A stretch of 5,683 nucleotides of DNA from Candidatus Mesolinea sp. (GTDB lineage: Bacteria > Chloroflexota > Anaerolineae > Anaerolineales > Anaerolineaceae), in the NCBI GenBank assembly GCA_003499715.1, contig DNSH01000026.1:1-5683 (forward strand), in the 5' to 3' direction. Positions within the stretch are counted from its first letter, which is position 1. Each line of letters opens with the position of its first letter. The position numbers were made by a program, and so were the translations under genes. A model generated the notes under the pieces. The model ran no database searches, was not told the origin of the DNA, and saw only the letters and a program-made list of their open reading frames with translations. Below, one piece after another: positions 1 to 5,683 of the stretch.

Positions 1-2
1 CT

Positions 3-292
3 TTAGCAGCTTATGATAACGGTATCCCAGCTTATGCAGCCTTTCCGATTTCTTCAATTGATTTTTCCAGCCCGAATGGTGATGCAGTCCCGATAGAAGA
101 ACGTGACCCGGCTGAAGTGCTTGCGCTGACCTACCAAGGGCGGGCGGTGTTTCCAGAGGGTGCAACAGCGCGAAATTATGCCTTTGATATTACACCACAC
201 CGCTTGCTTTCTGGGTTAATCACCGAAAGCGGCGTGCTATATCCGCCGTTTTTCCGCAGCTTGACGGTTCTCAAGCATGCAGGGAGGAACTC

Positions 293-296
<4 letters not shown>
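3..296 (+). CDS. mtnA: S-methyl-5-thioribose-1-phosphate isomerase, C-terminal part (5' end outside the window)
   Basis: The reading frame is open from base 3 to a TGA at 294-296 and gives the last 97 residues of a protein that begins upstream. It contains the MtnA C-terminal signatures: AYAAFPISSID (compare FYVAAPTSTID in the family), the PIEER block, a RNYAFDITP segment, and LITESGVL shortly before the end. MtnA is a cytosolic eIF2B-like aldose-ketose isomerase that converts methylthioribose-1-phosphate to methylthioribulose-1-phosphate in methionine salvage, or in the related shunts that dispose of methylthioadenosine or 5'-deoxyadenosine. The catalytic Cys/Asp region lies upstream and cannot be checked. 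The next gene starts inside the stop codon region (GTGA overlap, 293-296), so the two are probably translationally coupled. A related ribose-1,5-bisphosphate isomerase is the main alternative, but the motifs and the SAM-related neighbours favour MtnA. Confidence 0.87.
281..287 (+). promoter_or_regulatory. Shine-Dalgarno sequence for the adenosine kinase GTG start
   Basis: AGGGAGG lies inside the final codons of mtnA, five bases before GTG at 293. It is a near-complete anti-16S match and decides the non-ATG start. The encoded N-terminus (MKTILTGSIAFDYLMRFPG) lines up with the start of mycobacterial AdoK, which supports this choice. Confidence 0.75.
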
Positions 297-2534
<2,238 letters not shown>

Positions 2535-2555
2535 ATTTTCATAGAATAAAACGTA

Positions 2556-2585
2556 AAAAGCCCCTCAATTAGCTGAGGGGCTTTT
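2556..2585. terminator. Bidirectional intrinsic terminator between convergent genes
   Basis: A perfect 12-bp inverted repeat (AAAAGCCCCTCA at 2556-2567, TGAGGGGCTTTT at 2574-2585) encloses a 6-base loop. The GC-rich core is flanked by an A-run on the left and a T-run on the right, so the RNA from either strand ends in a U-tract. It lies 21 bases after the ahcY stop and 33 bases past the stop of the convergent GlsB-like gene. Confidence 0.92.
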
Positions 2586-2618
2586 AAAATTAATCTTCGG
2601 TGAATGCTTATACCTGAA

Positions 2619-2861
2619 TTATTTATGTCTAATGGCTCTGAGGATCAGCAGCAAAATGATAGCGCCGACCAATGCCATAACTAATTCTCCAATCAAACCG
2701 GATGCGGCAATATTTAGTAGACCAAATACCCAACCACCGATAACACCCCCAATTATGCCGACAATAATTTTGACAATAAGCGAAACATCAATTCCTTTAA
2801 CAATGTAATCTGCCAATGCTCCAGCTAATGCTCCAATCAGAATTCTCCATAAAATGTTCAT
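2619..2861 (-). CDS. GlsB/YeaQ/YmgE family small membrane protein (transglycosylase-associated family)
   Basis: This 80-residue, very hydrophobic protein has three predicted membrane helices at about 3-20, 28-49 and 54-75, rich in Gly and Ala with GxxxG-type spacings (GIIGGVIGGWVFGLL), and a basic end (RAIRHK). This pattern, with a short loop carrying VKGID after the first helix and a VGAIILLLILRAIR-like third helix, is typical of the GlsB/YeaQ/YmgE family (Pfam transglycosylase-associated protein), normally about 80-90 residues. Members sit in the inner membrane and are often linked to stress responses, but their molecular function is not known. ATG at 2861 is chosen because AAAAGGAG (2868-2875) lies six bases upstream; a TTG one codon earlier is possible. 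It lies 80 bases downstream of recA on the same strand with no convincing terminator between them, so it could be co-transcribed with recA. Confidence 0.82.
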   Translation of the reverse strand: MNILWRILIGALAGALADYIVKGIDVSLIVKIIVGIIGGVIGGWVFGLLNIAASGLIGELVMALVGAIILLLILRAIRHK

Positions 2862-2908
2862 CAAATACTCCTTTTAGTAATTTGGTTAATCAATATTTTA
2901 AACACTCT

Positions 2909-2942
2909 ACCTAAATCTTAGTTTCATGTGTATCATTTAGGT
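2909..2942. repeat. Short inverted repeat in the recA-GlsB intergenic gap
   Basis: ACCTAAAT (2909-2916) and ATTTAGGT (2935-2942) are perfect inverted 8-base arms around an 18-base spacer, starting at the last base of the recA stop codon. The arms are AT-rich and no U-tract follows in the recA direction, so it is not a good intrinsic terminator. It could be a weak RNA stem or a protein-binding dyad, or chance. Confidence 0.3.
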
Positions 2943-4042
2943 TAATATTCTGAACTTTCATTAGATTCTCCGCTATCTCCTTCCCAGCTACCAGAGAGGG
3001 TATCTACATTACCCATTGTGCGGATAGTGTTCTCTATTTCCTCCATAATTTCCGGATTCTCATTGAGGAAATTTTTGGAAGCTTCGCGTCCTTGCCCTAA
3101 GCGTGTATCCTTATATGAATAGAAAGACCCACGTTTATCAACTACTTCCAAAGTGGTTGCCAGGTCCAAGATATCGCCGGCTTTAGAAATCCCTTCGTTG
3201 TACATGATATCGAATTCTGCCGTGCGGAAAGGCGCAGCGACTTTGTTTTTAACCACACGTACGCGCACACGGTTACCCACAATTTCCGCGCCGACTTTGA
3301 TGGATTGCACTCTGCGGATATCCAAGCGCACAGAAGCGTAAAACTTAAGCGCCATCCCGCCGGTGGTTGTTTCGGGGCTGCCAAACATAACGCCTATTTT
3401 TTGACGCAGCTGATTGGTAAAAACCACAGCTGTCTTGGTCTGATTGATAGCCCCAGAAAGCTTGCGCAATGCCTGGGACATCAACCTGGCTTGTACGCCC
3501 ATGGTGGGGTCGCCCATATCGCCTTCGATTTCGGCACGTGGAACCAAGGCTGCAACGGAGTCAATCACCACCAAATCGACAGCGCCGGAGCGCACCAATG
3601 TTTCTGCGATTTCTAAAGCTTGCTCACCAGTATCAGGCTGTGAGATAAGCAATTCATCGATCTTTACGCCGCAGCGGGCTGCATACTTAGGGTCTAGCGC
3701 ATGCTCCATATCAATGAAAGCGGCAGTTCCGCCGCGTTTTTGGCATTCAGCTACGATGTGCTGGCAAACCGTGGTCTTGCCGGAAGATTCCGGACCGAAG
3801 ATCTCGGTTATCCGTCCGCGCGGAATGCCGCCGACCCCTAATGCTAAATCTAAGGAAAGCGAGCCGGTAGGGATGGCATCCACTTGCATTGAGTGTGCTT
3901 CGCCTAAGCGCATGATGCTGCCTTCACCATAGCGTTTGACAATGTCGTTCAGAGCGCGGTCTAAAACCGCCTTTTTTACGTCGTTCATGTTCTTGTCCGC
4001 GTCGGTATTGGCTTGGTTTGAAGTTGGTTTTTTGGCAGCCAT
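2942..4042 (-). CDS. recA: DNA recombination and repair protein RecA
   Basis: This 366-residue ATPase forms filaments on single-stranded DNA, drives strand exchange in recombinational repair, and stimulates LexA self-cleavage in the SOS response. After a Lys- and Asn-rich N-terminus, an oligomerisation helix covers about 20-40. The Walker A motif GPESSGKTT is at 83-91, the catalytic Glu113 sits in [10 protein letters not shown], and Walker B (LVVIDS) is at 157-162. The DNA-binding loops L1 ([16 protein letters not shown], 171-186) and L2 ([14 protein letters not shown], 221-234) are intact. The C-terminus ends in an acidic Ser/Glu-rich tail typical of RecA. Length is normal and there is no intein. 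The ATG at 4042 has GGAG (4051-4054) eight bases upstream. The gene has its own likely promoter, and no recX follows it here; a small membrane-protein gene does. Confidence 0.98.
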   Translation of the reverse strand: MAAKKPTSNQANTDADKNMNDVKKAVLDRALNDIVKRYGEGSIMRLGEAHSMQVDAIPTGSLSLDLALGVGGIPRGRITEIFGPESSGKTTVCQHIVAECQKRGGTAAFIDMEHALDPKYAARCGVKIDELLISQPDTGEQALEIAETLVRSGAVDLVVIDSVAALVPRAEIEGDMGDPTMGVQARLMSQALRKLSGAINQTKTAVVFTNQLRQKIGVMFGSPETTTGGMALKFYASVRLDIRRVQSIKVGAEIVGNRVRVRVVKNKVAAPFRTAEFDIMYNEGISKAGDILDLATTLEVVDKRGSFYSYKDTRLGQGREASKNFLNENPEIMEEIENTIRTMGNVDTLSGSWEGDSGESNESSEY

Positions 4043-4064
4043 GGTTAATACTCCGTATTTTGTT

Positions 4065-4076
4065 GAAAATATTTTC
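4065..4076. repeat. Perfect 12-bp palindrome at the predicted recA transcription start
   Basis: GAAAATATTTTC is a perfect palindrome starting at about the predicted +1 of recA and running into the leader. With no loop it cannot form a useful RNA hairpin, so if functional it would be a DNA-binding site. AT-rich palindromes of this size also arise by chance. Confidence 0.3.
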
Positions 4077-4082
4077 TAATCA

Positions 4083-4110
4083 AATATAGCACAATTGTTC
4101 CAAAGGTCAA
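4083..4110 (-). promoter_or_regulatory. Sigma70-like promoter of recA
   Basis: On the minus strand TTGACC (4105-4110) is followed after 16 bases by TATATT (4083-4088). The predicted start of transcription is near 4076, giving a leader of about 34 bases before the recA ATG. The -35 begins three bases after the stop codon of the upstream DUF1015 gene, which fits an independent promoter for recA. Confidence 0.65.
4089..4100 (-). promoter_or_regulatory. Candidate LexA (SOS) operator in the recA promoter spacer
   Basis: GAACAATTGTGC on the minus strand differs by one base from the GAAC-N4-GTTC core of Gram-positive-type LexA boxes, and its centre ACAATTGT is a perfect palindrome. It fits exactly between the -35 and -10 elements, where a repressor would block RNA polymerase. 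The third spacer base does not match the Bacillus consensus (RNRY), and this lineage's LexA motif is unknown to me. Confidence 0.4.
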
Positions 4111-4113
4111 GTG

Positions 4114-5433
4114 CTAAACCGTTATTCGGCGGCATTCCATATAAAAACGTTTATCTTTTGCGTGCCCCATAGAGAAAGTCTTCCGCGGTAGGGCGCCCTC
4201 ATCGATGACGGACTTAAAGAAAGCATTCTTACTGATTGGTGGAAGGTAGAAGCCTGCATTCCCTGGTATTTGTGCGAGTGAGTTGAGCACGTCATCGCCA
4301 TGTACATAATCAATGCGGGTTTGTGTGTGATCTGCTAAGTAAGCGTCTAAAAAGTTCTGCAAACTGCCAACCGGCAGATTGTGCTGCGGCTGGGTGAGTT
4401 CTATGAGTGTAAAGCCCTCCTCAGAAAGCAACCCAATTTTTTGACTTGGTCCGGTTTGTTCTAAAACCATTTGCTTGAGCGTTTCAAAATTAGGTAGCGT
4501 GCTCAGGTGAATCTCAGGCGTAAAAGCTGTTTGCAGGTCAATAATGAAATTTGGGTCACCATTGAATAGCACGCGATGAATTGCTTCAAACTGAATGGCT
4601 GGGTCATGTAAGTTTTCAATCTCCACAAGGGCATAGCGTGCGGGGTGCTCTAAGCCTACGTGCGGCTTGAGCTCCTCCCAAATTGCTTTGGCTGTGGCTA
4701 AGGAATGATTCCCATCGCCCACAGCAAAAAGTAAAGGCGTATTGCCTTCGGGTTGATTATATTTTTGAGCGTACGTTTGCGGCGCGATTAAACTGGCTAA
4801 AGCTTGGATGATTGCATCTAAAAGCTCAGGTTGGTCAACCCATCTTCCGGTGAGATGGCCGCTGTCCATCATCAAATCAAAATCATAGCAGACAGGTAAG
4901 TTAGCCTTTGCTTCCAGGACCGGTGCGAGGACTGAAAAGTCAGGGTCATCATAGAGTACCAAGATATGTGGCAGCTCCAGCGGTGCACCCCGCCGTACGT
5001 GCATGCGCGGAGGTAAGCGCTCCAGGATGGTACCTTCGGTAGCACGGATGAGGGTTTGAGAGCCACGGTGATAGTCATATGCTTCTAAATCCAGTGCGAG
5101 CATGAGCCCAGTGCGTGTCTTACCAGAAGCTTCCCGCTCGACCAAAATCATGCCTGGTTGCCCTGCAAGGAACCCTTTGGATAAGTATTGTTGCATCGCT
5201 TCCTGCGTTCGGCGGATGCGCATATCGACGTCTGGGCTATTCAGCCAAACTTCAGGCAAAATCATGTGGAGGGTGGAGGGGGCGTCCCCGACAAAATCAC
5301 TTACCTGCTGCCAATAATCGGGCTGCGAGGTAAATTGGTCACAGGCAATCACTGCCCATTTTTGCAGATTTATTTCTGGAATAGGAAGAAGAATATCAGG
5401 GATTTTTACACCGATTTGCTCGGCAAGGCTCAT
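4114..5433 (-). CDS. DUF1015 family protein of unknown function
   Basis: This 439-residue soluble protein has no signal peptide or membrane segment. It matches the DUF1015 (COG4198) family as I remember it: an N-terminal region with KWAVIACDQFTSQPDYW at about 25-41, a central RATEGTILERLPPR block at 130-143, and the hallmark VGDGNHSLATAKAIWEEL around 238-255, a variant of the family's DGHHRYETA motif. The Asp and His of this motif are the obvious candidates for an active or binding site. Length is typical. I know no firm function for this type and assign none. The ATG at 5433 is chosen because AAAGGA lies upstream at suitable spacing and the family-like sequence begins at once (SLAEQIGVKIPD); an in-frame TTG at 5454 would add seven residues. 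It lies between a DegV gene and recA on the same strand. Its start is preceded by an unusual hairpin. Confidence 0.85.
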   Translation of the reverse strand: MSLAEQIGVKIPDILLPIPEINLQKWAVIACDQFTSQPDYWQQVSDFVGDAPSTLHMILPEVWLNSPDVDMRIRRTQEAMQQYLSKGFLAGQPGMILVEREASGKTRTGLMLALDLEAYDYHRGSQTLIRATEGTILERLPPRMHVRRGAPLELPHILVLYDDPDFSVLAPVLEAKANLPVCYDFDLMMDSGHLTGRWVDQPELLDAIIQALASLIAPQTYAQKYNQPEGNTPLLFAVGDGNHSLATAKAIWEELKPHVGLEHPARYALVEIENLHDPAIQFEAIHRVLFNGDPNFIIDLQTAFTPEIHLSTLPNFETLKQMVLEQTGPSQKIGLLSEEGFTLIELTQPQHNLPVGSLQNFLDAYLADHTQTRIDYVHGDDVLNSLAQIPGNAGFYLPPISKNAFFKSVIDEGALPRKTFSMGHAKDKRFYMECRRITV

Positions 5434-5435
5434 GT

Positions 5436-5465
5436 GGGGAAATCCTTTCTGCAAAGAATTTCCCC
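5436..5465 (-). promoter_or_regulatory. 13-bp leader hairpin covering the DUF1015 ribosome binding site
   Basis: In minus-strand RNA, 5453-5465 pairs with 5436-5448 around a GCAG tetraloop (5449-5452): twelve Watson-Crick pairs plus one U-G wobble, with four G-C pairs at the base. The 3' arm holds AAAGGA (5443-5448), the likely Shine-Dalgarno for the ATG at 5433, which starts two bases after the stem. There is no U-tract, so it is not an intrinsic terminator. When folded it should hide the ribosome binding site. Confidence 0.6.
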
Positions 5466-5466
5466 T

Positions 5467-5475
5467 ATTGTATCA
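5467..5475 (-). promoter_or_regulatory. Possible extended -10 promoter for the DUF1015 gene
   Basis: TGATACAAT on the minus strand matches an extended -10 element (TGnTATAAT with one change). I see no good -35 at 17 bases. It lies in the 52-base gap after the DegV stop. Transcription would start near 5460, inside the 5' arm of the leader hairpin. Confidence 0.35.
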
Positions 5476-5485
5476 GAAAAGTCGT

Positions 5486-5683
5486 TTAGGCGAGAAAACC
5501 GATCCCGACTGTGCCGATACCCACATGCGTGCCCAGTACGGGGCTTAATTCGCCGCTTATTTCCTCTTTAATCTTAAAGTGTTTATGGGCTTCCTGGCGG
5601 AGTTCTTCCATGACGGGTTGGGCTGCAGCGGAGACGAAACCGGCAAACTCAATTTCAGCATTCGCACCGACAATTTCTTCAGT
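5486..5683 (-). CDS. DegV family protein, C-terminal part (5' end outside the window)
   Basis: A frame open to the window edge encodes the last 65 residues of a protein ending at a TAA at 5486-5488. The end, ISGELSPVLGTHVGIGTVGIGFLA, matches the C-terminal DegV pattern (GPVIGTHTGPGALGLAF), and the preceding helix (AAAQPVMEELRQEAHKHF) fits the family's last alpha-helical segment. DegV proteins bind fatty acids; in Firmicutes the FakB members present fatty acid to the kinase FakA for phosphorylation and entry into phospholipids. The N-terminal DegV domain with its ligand-contacting residues is outside the window, so ligand and partner cannot be judged. The gene lies 52 bases upstream of the DUF1015 gene on the same strand and could be co-transcribed with it. 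Confidence 0.72.
   Translation of the reverse strand, partial: TEEIVGANAEIEFAGFVSAAAQPVMEELRQEAHKHFKIKEEISGELSPVLGTHVGIGTVGIGFLA

Noticed and set aside
2882..2893. Near-palindrome TTGGTTAATCAA upstream of the GlsB-like gene
   Set aside because: One arm position mismatches, it is short and AT-rich, and nothing else marks it as an operator.
2895..2900. TAAAAT as a -10 element for the GlsB-like gene
   Set aside because: No acceptable -35 is found at 16-18 bases upstream, and such hexamers are frequent in this AT-rich gap.
3444..3932. Antisense open frame of 162 codons inside recA
   Set aside because: It is opposite the most conserved core of RecA and reads as low-information sequence; long antisense frames are common over such genes.
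5434..5454. TTG start at 5454 for the DUF1015 protein
   Set aside because: It would add only MQKGFPH, the codon overlaps the loop of the leader hairpin, and the ATG at 5433 has its own upstream AAAGGA. It cannot be fully excluded because GGGGA also precedes the TTG.
5436..5465. Leader hairpin read as an intrinsic terminator of the DegV gene
   Set aside because: No U-tract follows the stem; the next bases are ACATGAGCC, which include the start codon of the DUF1015 gene.

Overview
The window is ordinary chromosomal DNA from a bacterium. It is densely coding, of moderate GC, with no mobile element, CRISPR array, tRNA or rRNA that I can see. The gene set suggests a Gram-positive-like or deep-branching lineage: an adenosine kinase of the mycobacterial AdoK type, a short Thermotoga/archaeal-type S-adenosylhomocysteinase, and a RecA with [10 protein letters not shown] in place of the common FIDAEHALDP. 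My best guess is Chloroflexota (Anaerolineae-like). That is inference from remembered family sequences, not from a search.

The left half (1-2534, plus strand) is a compact operon that disposes of S-adenosylmethionine (SAM) by-products. It holds the 3' end of mtnA (methylthioribose-1-phosphate isomerase), then a PfkB-family adenosine kinase (adoK) whose GTG start overlaps the mtnA stop, then ahcY (S-adenosylhomocysteine hydrolase) 19 bases further on. AhcY would release adenosine and homocysteine, AdoK would pull that reversible reaction forward by turning adenosine into AMP, and MtnA handles the methylthioadenosine branch. The operon ends at a strong hairpin at 2556-2585, which has an A-run on one side and a T-run on the other and so can stop transcription from both directions.

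The right half (2619-5683, minus strand) converges on that terminator. In transcription order it holds the 3' end of a DegV-family gene, a DUF1015-family gene, recA, and a small three-helix membrane protein of the GlsB/YeaQ/YmgE family. recA has its own sigma70-like promoter just after the DUF1015 stop codon. The spacer of that promoter holds a 12-base element one base away from a perfect LexA-type GAAC-N4-GTTC site.

The least expected feature is a 13-bp hairpin with a 4-base loop at 5436-5465, directly before the DUF1015 ATG. Its 3' arm contains the likely Shine-Dalgarno sequence. A possible extended -10 element lies immediately upstream, so a transcript started there would lack most of the 5' arm. 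This suggests, but does not prove, promoter-dependent control of translation. I found no clearly new multi-gene system here.
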